DNA from: Variovorax sp. PAMC28562
GTDB taxonomy: Bacteria; Pseudomonadota; Gammaproteobacteria; Burkholderiales; Burkholderiaceae_C
NCBI RefSeq assembly: GCF_014303735.1
Contig: NZ_CP060296.1
Location: forward strand, 124,001-188,000
Length of the DNA stretch: 64,000 nt
Direction of reading: 5' to 3'
The notes below the pieces were generated by a model that made no database searches, had not been told where the DNA came from, and saw nothing but the letters and a program-made list of their open reading frames with translations. Position 1 is the first letter of the stretch; every line of letters starts with the position of its first letter. The translations under genes were made by a program, and so were the position numbers. This document shows, piece by piece, positions 27,275 through 36,154 of this stretch.

Positions 27275-27877
27275 ATGCGCACCGCTTCTGTATCCACGAG
27301 CTTCATCGCCCTGCTCGCACTGCTGCCGCTCGCGGCCAGCGCGCACACCGGCGTCGACGGCGGACTGCACCATGGCCTGGTCAGCGGCTTCATGCACCCG
27401 CTGACCGGCGCCGACCATCTTGCGGCGATGGTGGCGGTAGGCCTCTGGAGTGCGCTGTCGGCACGTCGCGCCTGGCCCGATCTGTTGTGGGCGCCGCTCG
27501 GCTTCGCGGCGATGCTGCTGGTCGGCGCGCTGATCGGTCTGGCGGGCATTCAGCTGCCGGCGGTCGAGCCGATGATCGCGGCATCGCTGCTGGTGCTCGG
27601 CTTGCTCGTCGTCACGCAGAAGCATCTGCCGCCTGCCGCAGCAGCGGTGCTGGTCGGCGGTTTCGCGATTTTTCATGGCGTCGCGCATGGGCACGAGTTG
27701 GCGAACCAGTCCGGCGCGGCGCTGACGCTCGCCGGCATGGTGGCCGCGACGGTGCTGCTGCATCTGGCCGGCATCGCTGCCGGTTGGGCGCTGCGTCGCG
27801 GCAATGTCTGGCTGCCGCGCGCAGCAGGTGCCGCGGTGGTCGCACTCGGCGCCGTGCTGCTCGTGCAAGCCGCCTGA
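27275..27877 (+). CDS. ureJ: HupE/UreJ family membrane protein
   Basis: A 200-residue integral membrane protein with a signal-like N-terminus (ending AASAHTG) and six hydrophobic segments. The HupE/UreJ hallmark [18 protein letters not shown] is at about residues 41-58, and a second histidine-rich FHGVAHGHE lies near 130. HupE/UreJ proteins are implicated in nickel uptake, and this one sits between ureA and ureB, supporting nickel supply for urease. A GAGG-type ribosome site precedes the ATG. Confidence 0.9.
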   Translation: MRTASVSTSFIALLALLPLAASAHTGVDGGLHHGLVSGFMHPLTGADHLAAMVAVGLWSALSARRAWPDLLWAPLGFAAMLLVGALIGLAGIQLPAVEPMIAASLLVLGLLVVTQKHLPPAAAAVLVGGFAIFHGVAHGHELANQSGAALTLAGMVAATVLLHLAGIAAGWALRRGNVWLPRAAGAAVVALGAVLLVQAA

Positions 27878-27890
27878 ACGGAGCCCTCGC

Positions 27891-28196
27891 ATGATCCCCG
27901 GCGAACTCTTCACCGACGAAGGCGACCACGCGCTCAACAGCGGCCGGCGCACGCTGACGCTCATCGTGCAGAACACCGCAGACCGGCCGATCCAGGTCGG
28001 CTCGCACTATCACTTTGCCGAGACCAACGGCGCGCTCGGCTTCGACCGAGAAGCGGCGCGCGGCATGCGGCTGAACATCGCGTCGGGCACTGCGGTTCGC
28101 TTCGAACCGGGCCAGCAGCGCACGGTCGAATTGGTCGACTTTGCCGGCGGCCGCGTGGTCTACGGCTTTCGTGGCCTGGTCCAAGGAAAACTCTAG
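27891..28196 (+). CDS. ureB: Urease subunit beta
   Basis: A 101-residue urease beta subunit beginning MIPGELF and containing the [11 protein letters not shown] and [14 protein letters not shown] signatures. Length is normal. It follows ureJ by 13 bases, and its stop TAG is immediately followed by the ureC ATG, with a ribosome site (AAGGA) inside its end. Confidence 0.96.
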   Translation: MIPGELFTDEGDHALNSGRRTLTLIVQNTADRPIQVGSHYHFAETNGALGFDREAARGMRLNIASGTAVRFEPGQQRTVELVDFAGGRVVYGFRGLVQGKL

Positions 28197-29963
28197 ATGG
28201 CAACGATCGGACGCCGCGCCTATGCGGAAATCTTCGGCCCCACCGTAGGCGACCGCGTGCGGCTCGCCGACACCGACCTCATCGTCGAAGTCGAGGCCGA
28301 CTACACCTTGCGCGCCGGGGCCTACGGCGAAGAAGTGAAGTTCGGCGGCGGCAAGACGATTCGCGACGGCATGGCGCAATCGCAACGCACGCGCGACGGC
28401 ACAGGCAGTGGCGCGACGGCCGGTGGCGCCGTCGACACGGTGATGACCAACGCGTTGATCCTCGACCACTGGGGCATCGTCAAGGCAGACATCGGACTGA
28501 AGGGCGGCCGCATCGTCGCCATCGGCAAGGCCGGCAACCCCGACGTGCAACCGGGCGTCGACATCGTGATTGGGCCCGGCACTGAAGTCATCAGTTGCGA
28601 AGGCAATATCGTGACGGCCGGCGGCATCGACAGTCACATCCATTTCATCGCGCCGCAGCAACTCGAAGAGGCGCTGACCTCCGGCGTGACGACCATGCTC
28701 GGCGGCGGCACCGGCCCCGCGACCGGCACCTTCGCGACGACCGCGACGCCCGGCCCGTGGCACATCGAACGCATGCTGCAGGCCGCCGACGCGTTCCCGA
28801 TGAACCTCGGCTTTCTGGGCAAGGGCAACGCCAGCCTGCCGGACGCGCTGCACGAGCAGATCAATGCCGGCGTGATCGGCCTGAAGCTGCATGAAGACTG
28901 GGGCACGACGCCGGCAGCCATCAGCAACTGCCTTGACGTGGCCGACGCCACCGACACGCAGGTGGCGATCCATTCAGACACGCTGAACGAATCGGGCTTC
29001 GTCGAGAACACCATCGCGGCGGTCGGCGGGCGCGGCATCTGCGCCTTTCATACCGAAGGCGCGGGCGGCGGTCATGCGCCGGACATCCTGCGGGTGGTGG
29101 GTGAAGAGAACTTCTTGCCATCGTCGACCAACCCGACGATGCCGTACACGGTGAACACGCTCGACGAGCACGTCGACATGCTGATGGTGTGCCACCACCT
29201 CGACCCCGGCATCGCCGAGGACCTGGCCTTTGCCGAGTCGCGCATCCGAAAGGAAACCATCGCGGCCGAAGACATCCTGCACGACCTCGGCGCTATCAGC
29301 ATGATGAGCAGCGACAGCCAGGCGATGGGCCGTGTGGGCGAAGTCATCATTCGCACCTGGCAGACGGCGCACAAGATGAAGGCGCAGCGCGGCTGGCTGG
29401 CACCGACCGGCCAGGGCGAACTGGTCGAGGCGCTGCAGCGCAACGACAACTTTCGCGCCAAGCGCTACATCGCCAAGTACACGATCAACCCGGCCATCGC
29501 GCACGGCATCGCACACGAAGTGGGCAGCATCGAGGTCGGCAAGTGGGCCGACCTGGTGGTGTGGAAGCCAGCGTTTTTCGGTGTGAAGCCGTTCACCATC
29601 ATCAAGGGCGGCACCATCGCCATGGCCGCCATGGGCGACCCCAACGCATCGATCCCAACGCCGCAACCGGTGCATTACAGACCGATGTTCGGCGCCTACG
29701 GTGGTTCGCTCCACAAGAGCTCGCTCACCTTCGTGTCGCAGGCAGGGTTGGCAGCGGGCATCGGCGAAAAGTACGGTCTGCACAAGACGCTGGTGGCGGT
29801 TAAGAATGTGCGGGGCATCCGCAAGAAGCACATGGTCCACAACGGCCTGACGCCGAAGATGGAGATCGATACGCAGACCTATGCGGTGCGTGCAGACGGC
29901 CAGTTGCTGGTGTGCGAACCGGCGACCTCGTTGCCGCTGACGCAGCGGTACTTTTTATTCTGA
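28197..29963 (+). CDS. ureC: Urease subunit alpha (catalytic)
   Basis: A 588-residue catalytic subunit. The nickel-ligand histidines (HIHF), the carbamylated lysine in LKLHEDWG, the active-site flap cysteine (VCHHLD) and the catalytic aspartate region (SSDSQAMGR) are all visible. It is longer than the usual ~567-572 residues, mostly from a Gly/Ser/Ala-rich insertion at about residues 65-78 ([13 protein letters not shown]). The C-terminal RYFLF is canonical. Its last nine bases overlap the end of a convergent toxin gene. Confidence 0.96.
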   Translation: MATIGRRAYAEIFGPTVGDRVRLADTDLIVEVEADYTLRAGAYGEEVKFGGGKTIRDGMAQSQRTRDGTGSGATAGGAVDTVMTNALILDHWGIVKADIGLKGGRIVAIGKAGNPDVQPGVDIVIGPGTEVISCEGNIVTAGGIDSHIHFIAPQQLEEALTSGVTTMLGGGTGPATGTFATTATPGPWHIERMLQAADAFPMNLGFLGKGNASLPDALHEQINAGVIGLKLHEDWGTTPAAISNCLDVADATDTQVAIHSDTLNESGFVENTIAAVGGRGICAFHTEGAGGGHAPDILRVVGEENFLPSSTNPTMPYTVNTLDEHVDMLMVCHHLDPGIAEDLAFAESRIRKETIAAEDILHDLGAISMMSSDSQAMGRVGEVIIRTWQTAHKMKAQRGWLAPTGQGELVEALQRNDNFRAKRYIAKYTINPAIAHGIAHEVGSIEVGKWADLVVWKPAFFGVKPFTIIKGGTIAMAAMGDPNASIPTPQPVHYRPMFGAYGGSLHKSSLTFVSQAGLAAGIGEKYGLHKTLVAVKNVRGIRKKHMVHNGLTPKMEIDTQTYAVRADGQLLVCEPATSLPLTQRYFLF

Positions 29964-30365
29964 AGCAGACGCTTCTTGAATATGCCGACGAATCCACGAA
30001 GCGAAACTCGGCTCATCCAAAGCGCCGGAAGCGAGGTCGAGCATCGTGAGTACGCATTCGGCATCGGGCGCCATCAACTCGAAGCGATTCAGCAAGAGAA
30101 ACAGTTCAACCGCGACGAAGGCCGTTCGTTTGTTGCCGTCAATGAAAGGATGGTTACGAGCAATGCCAAAGCCATAGCTGGCAGCGATCGCAGCGACGTC
30201 CGGACTTTCGTAGGTGGCCAGTTGCTGTGGCCGCGCGAGCGCCGACGCGAGCAGATTTTTATCGCGTACGCCGGAGGCGCCTCCATGCTCGGCGAGTTGC
30301 GCCTCATCGACAGCGTGCGCCACTGCACTGTCGAGCCAATGCCAGTCGCGAGATGCCAAACTCAT
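29955..30365 (-). CDS. Doc/Fic-family death-on-curing toxin
   Basis: A 136-residue protein with the Fic/Doc core motif [12 protein letters not shown] near residues 75-86, the loop used by Doc toxins to modify elongation factor Tu. Length and the [13 protein letters not shown] segment match the death-on-curing family of type II toxin-antitoxin systems. Its ATG overlaps the antitoxin stop by four bases (ATGA). The gene runs opposite to the urease genes and its stop lies inside the ureC stop region. Modification target is family knowledge, not seen. Confidence 0.9.
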   Translation of the reverse strand: MSLASRDWHWLDSAVAHAVDEAQLAEHGGASGVRDKNLLASALARPQQLATYESPDVAAIAASYGFGIARNHPFIDGNKRTAFVAVELFLLLNRFELMAPDAECVLTMLDLASGALDEPSFASWIRRHIQEASASE

Positions 30366-30586
30366 TTGGCAAGTTCACGCAAAACATCGCGCCGCTTTTT
30401 CATGATGCGTCGCGCCGCCGTCATTTGCGCCTCGAATTCGGCGTTGTACGGCGTCAACATCACACCGTTCGCCGCCTCCGTCCAAAACACGGTGTCGCCC
30501 TTGCCCAGCTGCAGTCGCGCGAGCAATTCTTTTGGCAGGATCACTCCAACGGAGTTACCGATCTGGGTAAGTTTGAGTGCAGACAT
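30362..30586 (-). CDS. AbrB/MazE-family antitoxin
   Basis: A 74-residue protein with the swapped-hairpin AbrB fold signature (TQIGNSVGVILPKELLARLQLGKGD) and a charged C-terminal tail (RRIMKKRRDVLREL) that probably wraps the toxin. It precedes the Doc-type toxin gene, the usual antitoxin-first order. A palindrome at 30601-30616 in the promoter region is a candidate site for autoregulation. Confidence 0.9.
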   Translation of the reverse strand: MSALKLTQIGNSVGVILPKELLARLQLGKGDTVFWTEAANGVMLTPYNAEFEAQMTAARRIMKKRRDVLRELAK

Positions 30587-30600
30587 AGGCGGCCTTGAGT

Positions 30601-30616
30601 TATAACAAATGTTATA
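30601..30616. promoter_or_regulatory. Candidate toxin-antitoxin operator
   Basis: TATAAC-AAAT-GTTATA is an inverted repeat with perfect 6-base arms, 15 bases upstream of the antitoxin ATG in an AT-rich patch unlike its surroundings. AbrB/MazE antitoxins autorepress through such palindromes. It also contains a TATAAC -10-like element. Confidence 0.6.
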
Positions 30617-30661
30617 CTATCTTGCTACGCGAGAGAGTACAAGCGTTGCGCCGCCAACTAA

Positions 30662-30847
30662 CGACCCAGCCACTTTTCTCGACTCAGATACAGCAACAGC
30701 AACAGCAACAGCAATAGCAATGCGCCGTCGAACAATTCGCAAGACGTCTTTGCGACCATCGAAAAGTTGGCCGACGTCCGCACCAAGGGTTTCCTGAGCG
30801 ACGAAGAATTCGCCGCCAAGAAGTCCGAGTTGCTAAGCCGTGTCTGA
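30662..30847 (+). pseudogene. SHOCT-domain protein remnant without a start
   Basis: After a TAA at 30659-30661 an open frame of 61 codons runs to TGA at 30845-30847. It encodes a Ser-Asn repeat linker and then a short C-terminal helical hairpin (IEKLADVRTKGFLSDEEF) typical of SHOCT domains. No ATG, GTG or TTG occurs in frame before the linker, so the gene has lost its beginning, most simply because the toxin-antitoxin module displaced it. A frame-shifted overlapping ATG frame at 30609 does not join it. About 320 bases lie between the antitoxin and ureE starts, and this remnant and the operator are all they hold. Confidence 0.65.
30691..30720 (+). repeat. (CAGCAA)4-TAGCAA hexamer tract
   Basis: Four CAGCAA units (30691-30714) plus a variant TAGCAA encode the Ser-Asn linker of the SHOCT remnant. 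Because the unit is six bases, copy-number change would not shift frame. Confidence 0.8.
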
Positions 30848-30909
30848 CCGCGCCTGACCACGCCGACTCGCACACACCGTTCTTTCTCCATCCTGCTTTT
30901 TTTGCCCCC

Positions 30910-31512
30910 ATGCTGACTGCCAACAAACTGATGCCCCAGGGCAAGGGCCTCGCGCCCGTGCTGCTCAAGCGTGCTGCCACCATCGAACTCGACTGGGACG
31001 TTCGCCAGAAGAGTCGCTTCGACACCATCGATTCGCAAGGCCGGCAGGTCGGCATCTTCTTGCCACGCGGCACTGCGGTGCGCGGGGGCGACGTGCTGGT
31101 GGCCGAAGACGGCTCGCTGATCCGGGTGATCGCGTCGCCGCAGCCGGTGCTGGTCATCACCCATTGCACCGAACACGGCACGCCCTTCGATCTGACACGC
31201 GCGGCCTACCACCTGGGCAATCGTCACGTGCCTATAGAGCTCAAGCCCGACCACCTCAAGATCGAGCCCGACCATGTGCTGGCCGCCATGCTGCGCTCGA
31301 TGCACCTGATCGTGCGCGAGGCGGAAGAGGCCTTCGAGCCGGAGGGCGGCGCATATGGCGCGCATGCATCCGGCGACCATGGCAAGGCGCCCGTCGGCCC
31401 GGTGCTCCACCCCGACGCCTATGCACAGCCGCAAGACAATGGCCATCCGCACAGCCATGAGCAAGGTCATGACCACGGGCACGATCACGACGGTCCGCAC
31501 CACGCGCACTGA
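30910..31512 (+). CDS. ureE: Urease accessory protein UreE (nickel metallochaperone)
   Basis: A 200-residue UreE with an N-terminal substrate domain and a C-terminal nickel-binding domain ([22 protein letters not shown]). A histidine-rich tail follows (about residues 177-200, many HxH and HDH repeats) that probably stores or delivers nickel. It is separated from ureC by the toxin-antitoxin module and probably needs its own promoter or read-through. The ATG at 30910 gives the normal N-terminus. Confidence 0.95.
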   Translation: MLTANKLMPQGKGLAPVLLKRAATIELDWDVRQKSRFDTIDSQGRQVGIFLPRGTAVRGGDVLVAEDGSLIRVIASPQPVLVITHCTEHGTPFDLTRAAYHLGNRHVPIELKPDHLKIEPDHVLAAMLRSMHLIVREAEEAFEPEGGAYGAHASGDHGKAPVGPVLHPDAYAQPQDNGHPHSHEQGHDHGHDHDGPHHAH

Positions 31513-31517
31513 CCTGC

Positions 31518-32216
31518 ATGCCTGACCCTGCCGCGCCTGTGGGCGCCCTGCCGGCCTCCAGCCTTCTCCAGCTCATCTGGCTGGCCTCGCCGGCGCTGCC
31601 CATCGGCGGCTTCTCGTACTCCGAAGGCATCGAGGCCGGCGTCGAATGGGCCGGCCTTGCAACGGAAGCGGCAGCCTCCGACTGGCTGGTAGATCAGCTG
31701 CATCTGACCCTGGCACGCGGCGACCTGTCGATCGTCGCCCAAGCCATCGACGCCTGGCGCACGCAAGACGCCGAGCGCCTCGCCCGCCTCAACGCCTGGG
31801 TGCTGCAGACCCGCGAGACCGCCGAGTTCCGCTTGCAGACCGAGCAGATGGGCCGCTCGTTCGTCGAATGGCTGAAGCTGCATCACGACGACGTGGTGGC
31901 CTCCTTCGACAAGATGCCGGTGACCTACCCGATCGCATTCGCCTTTGCCGCATCGCGCACGCAAGCCACCGTGCGCGATGGCTGCCTCGCCTTTGCGTTT
32001 GGTTGGGCAGAGAACATGACAGGCGCCGCGGTCAAGTGCGTGCCGCTCGGCCAGAGCGCCGGCCAACGCATGCTGGGCCGGCTGGCTGCTGAAATTCCGC
32101 ATGCGGTCGACCACGCCATCGCACTCGGCGACGACGATCGTCAGGCCTTCTCTCCCATGCTCGCCGTGCTTTCCGCGCGGCACGAAGCCCAGTATTCACG
32201 CCTCTTTCGAAGCTAA
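31518..32216 (+). CDS. ureF: Urease accessory protein UreF
   Basis: A 232-residue UreF. The [16 protein letters not shown] segment near residues 26-41 and GRSFVEWL are characteristic. UreF bridges UreG and UreD/H in the activation complex and checks nickel insertion fidelity. It begins five bases after ureE and is followed by ureG after ten bases. Confidence 0.94.
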   Translation: MPDPAAPVGALPASSLLQLIWLASPALPIGGFSYSEGIEAGVEWAGLATEAAASDWLVDQLHLTLARGDLSIVAQAIDAWRTQDAERLARLNAWVLQTRETAEFRLQTEQMGRSFVEWLKLHHDDVVASFDKMPVTYPIAFAFAASRTQATVRDGCLAFAFGWAENMTGAAVKCVPLGQSAGQRMLGRLAAEIPHAVDHAIALGDDDRQAFSPMLAVLSARHEAQYSRLFRS

Positions 32217-32226
32217 GGTCCACACC

Positions 32227-32877
32227 ATGTCCTCCGCCCTGCACCACATCCCCAACCGCACCAAGAAACTGCCGCCGCTGCGCGTGGGCATCGGCGGTCC
32301 GGTCGGCTCGGGTAAGACGACGCTGCTCGAAATGCTGTGCAAGGCGATGCGCGACAAGTACGACCTGATCGCCATCACCAACGACATCTACACCAAGGAA
32401 GACCAGCGCATCCTGACGGTCGCCGGTGCGCTGCCGGCCGAACGCATCATGGGTGTCGAGACCGGCGGCTGCCCGCACACTGCCATCCGGGAAGACGCGT
32501 CGATCAACCTCGAAGCCATCGACCGCATGCTGGGCGAGTTTCCGAACGCAGACGTGGTGTTCGTCGAGAGCGGCGGCGACAACCTGGCCGCCACCTTCAG
32601 CCCCGAGCTGAGCGACCTCACGATCTACGTGATCGACGTCGCCGCCGGCGAAAAGATCCCGCGCAAGGGTGGCCCCGGCATCACCAAGAGCGACCTCTTC
32701 ATCATCAACAAGACCGACCTGGCGCCCTACGTTGGCGCCAGTCTGGAAGTGATGGAAGCCGACACCAAACGCATGCGCAAGCAGCGGCCCTACGTCATGA
32801 CCAATCTCAAAACCAAGACCGGGCTGGCCGAGGTGGTCGCGTTCATCGAAGAGCGGGGCATGCTGGCCGAAGCCTGA
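32227..32877 (+). CDS. ureG: Urease accessory GTPase UreG
   Basis: A 216-residue SIMIBI GTPase with P-loop [10 protein letters not shown], the CPHTAIR nickel-binding motif (after GVETGGCPH) and the VESGGDN and NKTDL nucleotide motifs. UreG supplies nickel to apo-urease with UreD, UreF and UreE. It is the last urease gene. The ATG at 32227 gives the standard start MSSALHHIP. Confidence 0.96.
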   Translation: MSSALHHIPNRTKKLPPLRVGIGGPVGSGKTTLLEMLCKAMRDKYDLIAITNDIYTKEDQRILTVAGALPAERIMGVETGGCPHTAIREDASINLEAIDRMLGEFPNADVVFVESGGDNLAATFSPELSDLTIYVIDVAAGEKIPRKGGPGITKSDLFIINKTDLAPYVGASLEVMEADTKRMRKQRPYVMTNLKTKTGLAEVVAFIEERGMLAEA

Positions 32878-33001
32878 GCAGCGGAGCGCGACGCGTCAGC
32901 GCGCGCCGCGACTTCGACCACGGGTTTTCCCGAAGCCGGAGGGAAGTTGGGACGTCGCGCAGCCATTTCACGGCTGTCGCGGCATCTGGTTTGAATCCAA
33001 T

Positions 33002-33015
33002 GTGAACTTGTTCAC
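33002..33015. promoter_or_regulatory. Perfect 14-base palindrome upstream of the DUF4331 gene
   Basis: GTGAACTTGTTCAC is a perfect palindrome in the 232-base gap between ureG and the DUF4331 gene. A second imperfect pair, TGAATCCG (33034-33041) and CGGATCA (33057-33063), follows. Either could be a regulator site; no cognate regulator is identified. Confidence 0.4.
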
Positions 33016-33109
33016 GTAAAGCTTTGGCTAGCGTGAATCCGACCGGGAAATTCGGCCGGATCAAGCAGCACCGGGCCTCTCAAACCAAACCAACTTTCGA
33101 GGTGAAGTG

Positions 33110-34612
33110 ATGAAATTGACAAGACTTCCAATTCAGGCCTGCGCGCTGGCGTTGTGCGCCATCGCCGCGGGCGGCGCGCTCGCATCGAGCCACCGCGAGG
33201 CGCCGTCGATTGCCGGGTCGCCCAAGCTCGACGGCACCGACTTCTACATGTTCCGCAGCTACGACCCAGCCCGTGCGGCCTACACGACGCTGATCGCCGA
33301 TTACCAGCCGGACCAGAGCCCGTACGGTGGACCCAATTACTTCAACATGGATCCGAACGGCTTGTACGAGATCCACATCGACAACGTCGGCGACGGCAAG
33401 GAACACATCACGTTCCAGTTCCGGTTCCAGAACACGTTGCGTGACATCGCCCTTCCCATTGACGGCGTGAAGACCTCGATTCCACTGGTGCAAGCCGGCG
33501 GCATCACCGGCCCGAACCAGCCGACCAGCAATCTCCGCGAGACCTACACGGTGAATGTGGTGCGTGGCCCGCGTCGGGGTAGCCTGGGTGACCCGGTCAA
33601 GAAGCTCGACGGCACCACCGTGTTCGACAAGCCGACCGACAACATCGGCGAGAAAACTTTCGGCGTGGCGCCGGGCTATGCCAACTACGCAGCCCAGCAC
33701 GTGTACGACGTCACCATCCCCGGATGTGATGCGCCGGGCAAGGTCTTCGTGGGTCAGCGAAAAGATCCCTTCGTCGTCGCGCTCGGTCCGATTTTCGACC
33801 TGATCAATCTCGCACCGCTGGGCTCCGTCAACGTACCGAATTCCGATTCGCTGGCCGGCAAGAACATCACGTCGCTCGAAATGGAAGTGCCCACCTCCTG
33901 CCTGACCACAGCCGGCAGCACCATCATCGGCGGCTGGACGACGTCCAGCGCACGTCAGGGGCGACTTGTCGCCAGCCCGCCGAAAAGCGGCCACGGCACC
34001 ACCTACCTCAACGGTGGCGCATGGACCCAGGTGTCGCGTCTCGGCATGCCGCTCGTCAACGAACTCGTGATCGGGCTGAAGGACAAGGATCGCTTCAACA
34101 ATTCGCAACCGAGTGACGACAAGCAGTTTCTGCCGTACGTGACAAACCCCGCGTTGCCAGCGCTGATCGAAACCTTGTTCCCATCGGCCAAGGCACCGAC
34201 CAAGTTCCCGCGCACCGATCTGGTTGCCACATTCCTGACGGGCATCGACGGGCTCAACAAACCAGCCAACGTCGTGCCGTCGGAAATGCTGCGTCTGGAA
34301 ACGAAGATCGCGCCGACCCCGATGGCGAACCAGAGCAACCTCGGCGTGGCCGGTGGCGACCTCGCGGGCTTCCCGAACGGACGTCGCCCGGGTGACGACG
34401 TGGTGGACATCGAGTTGCGCGTGGCCATGGGTGCACTCTGCGTGTTGACCACCGATACCGACAAGTTCAAGCTTGGCTGCAAGCCATCGGACGCACCGGC
34501 CGGTAGCCTGCCATTTACCGATGGCGCACTGCAGACGCCAGCCGCGTTCCCTGCCGTGTTCCCATACCTCAACACGCCGCTGCCAGGCGCCGTGACCCAG
34601 CAGCAGCCGTAA
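33110..34612 (+). CDS. DUF4331 domain-containing exported protein
   Basis: A 500-residue secreted protein. A signal peptide is cleaved near GGALA-SSHREAPS, and SHREAP at the mature N-terminus is the DUF4331 hallmark. The domain covers most of the protein (LDGTDFYMFRSYD, DPNGLYEIHIDNVGDGK, then a C-terminal DVVDIELRVAMG). DUF4331 proteins have no firm function. GTG at 33107 immediately precedes the chosen ATG; the ribosome site is GAGGTGAA. It heads a plus-strand operon of four exported or membrane proteins. Confidence 0.85.
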   Translation: MKLTRLPIQACALALCAIAAGGALASSHREAPSIAGSPKLDGTDFYMFRSYDPARAAYTTLIADYQPDQSPYGGPNYFNMDPNGLYEIHIDNVGDGKEHITFQFRFQNTLRDIALPIDGVKTSIPLVQAGGITGPNQPTSNLRETYTVNVVRGPRRGSLGDPVKKLDGTTVFDKPTDNIGEKTFGVAPGYANYAAQHVYDVTIPGCDAPGKVFVGQRKDPFVVALGPIFDLINLAPLGSVNVPNSDSLAGKNITSLEMEVPTSCLTTAGSTIIGGWTTSSARQGRLVASPPKSGHGTTYLNGGAWTQVSRLGMPLVNELVIGLKDKDRFNNSQPSDDKQFLPYVTNPALPALIETLFPSAKAPTKFPRTDLVATFLTGIDGLNKPANVVPSEMLRLETKIAPTPMANQSNLGVAGGDLAGFPNGRRPGDDVVDIELRVAMGALCVLTTDTDKFKLGCKPSDAPAGSLPFTDGALQTPAAFPAVFPYLNTPLPGAVTQQQP

Positions 34613-34624
34613 GGAGTTAGCACC

Positions 34625-34918
34625 ATGAAGAACAAGCTTCTGAAACTGGGCGTCGCGCTCGCTGCGGCACTCGTGCTCACGGCCTGCGGCGGTGGCGGCG
34701 GCGGAGGTGGCTATGTGCCGATCGGGACAGCACCGCCGGCGCAGAACCCTCCGCCGCAGACCACGCAGCCCCCCATGATGGCGGATGCCTACGACAGCTT
34801 CATTTCGTATGTGAAACAGCTCGTGGCAGGTACCTCGGAGACCGCCCCACCGGCCGACGTGTCGAAGTTCGACCCGCCGCCGACATCGGAAACCAAAGAC
34901 CCGGTCTCTACGCAATAG
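34625..34918 (+). CDS. Small proline-rich lipoprotein
   Basis: A 97-residue protein with a lipoprotein signal peptide (LTAC lipobox, cysteine near residue 22), then a glycine run and a proline-rich linker before a short C-terminal segment. No family is recognised. It lies 12 bases after the DUF4331 gene and 24 before the next gene, so it belongs to the same operon and probably sits on a membrane. Confidence 0.75.
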   Translation: MKNKLLKLGVALAAALVLTACGGGGGGGGYVPIGTAPPAQNPPPQTTQPPMMADAYDSFISYVKQLVAGTSETAPPADVSKFDPPPTSETKDPVSTQ

Positions 34919-34942
34919 AGAAGGCTCAGTGGTCGCGTTCGC

Positions 34943-36154
34943 ATGATCCGATACGGTGCTGTCGCAGCCTCGCTGCTCGCGGCGGTACTGTCGGTCTTCG
35001 TCGCCAGCGGCACGGCACACGCCGTGCCGCGGGTGCCGACGAGCGACAACGAGATCGTCGAATCGCTTCCCTCCGTGGCAGGCTGGTCACGCGAGGAGCG
35101 TCGTCTCCGTCGCGAACTGGTGCAACGGCCGCGCGACGAGGGCACCGCCCTCGAAGCCGCCAAAACTTACCTCGATCTCGCGCGCTCGCAAGGCGACGCG
35201 CGCTACGCCGGCTACGCCATGGGCGTGCTGCAGGCATGGCAACCACTCACGGCGACCACGCCCAACCGCATCCTAGTGATGCATGCGACGGTCGCCCAAT
35301 TTCTTCATGACTTCGATGGCTCGGAGCGCACGCTCAAGCTCGCGCTTACTGCCGACGCGTCTAACGCCCAGGGCTGGCTCACGCTGGCGACGATCCTCCG
35401 AGTGCGCGGCCGCTATGCCGATTCGGATGCGGCATGCCGCTCGCTGGTCAAGCTGCGACAGAACCTCTATGCCGTGGCGTGCTTGGCCGAGAACGCGGGC
35501 CTGCGTGGCGACCATCGCGGCGCGCAGGAGTCGTTGCAAAGCCTGCTCGACAGTCCGCCGCTGAAAGATCCGCGTCAGAACGCGACGCGGCAATGGCTAT
35601 TGACGACGGTGGCAGAAATCAATGAACTGGCAGGCCGTGCGCCCGCTGCCCATACCGCCTACCGCCAGGCACTGGGCGCCGAGCGCGCAGGCTACGACGT
35701 GCTGGCCTACAGCGACTTTCTGCTGAGCCAGAGCCGACCGGCTGAAGTCTTGCCCCTGCTCAAGTCCGAGCCGCGCAGCGACGCCGTGTTGTTGCGCATC
35801 GTCATGGCCACGCAACGGCTCGGCGAACAAAAGAAGTTGACCGCTGCGCAACGCGCAACGGCGCAGAGCGACGTGGACGAGCTAGCGGCGCGCTTCGATG
35901 CCGCGGCGCTTCGGCCCGGCAGCACGGTGCTGCATGCGAGAGAACACGCGATGTTCGCGCTCGACGTACAAAAGGATGCGCGCCGCGCGCTCGAGCTCGC
36001 GCGGCTCAACGTGCAATTGCAGCGCGAGCCGATCGACCTGCTTGTGTTCGCACGAGCCGCCGCCACGGCCAACGACGATGCGGCGCGTGCAGAAGTCAAG
36101 GCGTTGATGCGGCAAATCGGGCTGCGCGATGCGCGGGTCGATGCGGTCTTGTGA
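34943..36154 (+). CDS. Exported tetratricopeptide-repeat-like protein
   Basis: A 403-residue exported protein (signal peptide ending ASGTAHA near residue 28) whose remainder is helical with TPR-like spacing, for example a segment SEGRTLKLALTADASNAQGWLTLATILR-like near residues 120-150. It probably scaffolds other exported proteins. It is one base into the start of the HupE-type gene (TGATG), so the two are coupled. No specific partner is known. Confidence 0.7.
   Translation: MIRYGAVAASLLAAVLSVFVASGTAHAVPRVPTSDNEIVESLPSVAGWSREERRLRRELVQRPRDEGTALEAAKTYLDLARSQGDARYAGYAMGVLQAWQPLTATTPNRILVMHATVAQFLHDFDGSERTLKLALTADASNAQGWLTLATILRVRGRYADSDAACRSLVKLRQNLYAVACLAENAGLRGDHRGAQESLQSLLDSPPLKDPRQNATRQWLLTTVAEINELAGRAPAAHTAYRQALGAERAGYDVLAYSDFLLSQSRPAEVLPLLKSEPRSDAVLLRIVMATQRLGEQKKLTAAQRATAQSDVDELAARFDAAALRPGSTVLHAREHAMFALDVQKDARRALELARLNVQLQREPIDLLVFARAAATANDDAARAEVKALMRQIGLRDARVDAVL

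Noticed and set aside
30691..30720. Possible CRISPR or satellite array
   Set aside because: It is a short coding hexamer tract without spacers; it encodes the Ser-Asn linker.
30609..30797. A 62-codon plus frame starting at ATG 30609
   Set aside because: It begins inside the toxin-antitoxin operator, continues into the CAGCAA tract in another frame than the SHOCT remnant and has no recognisable content.
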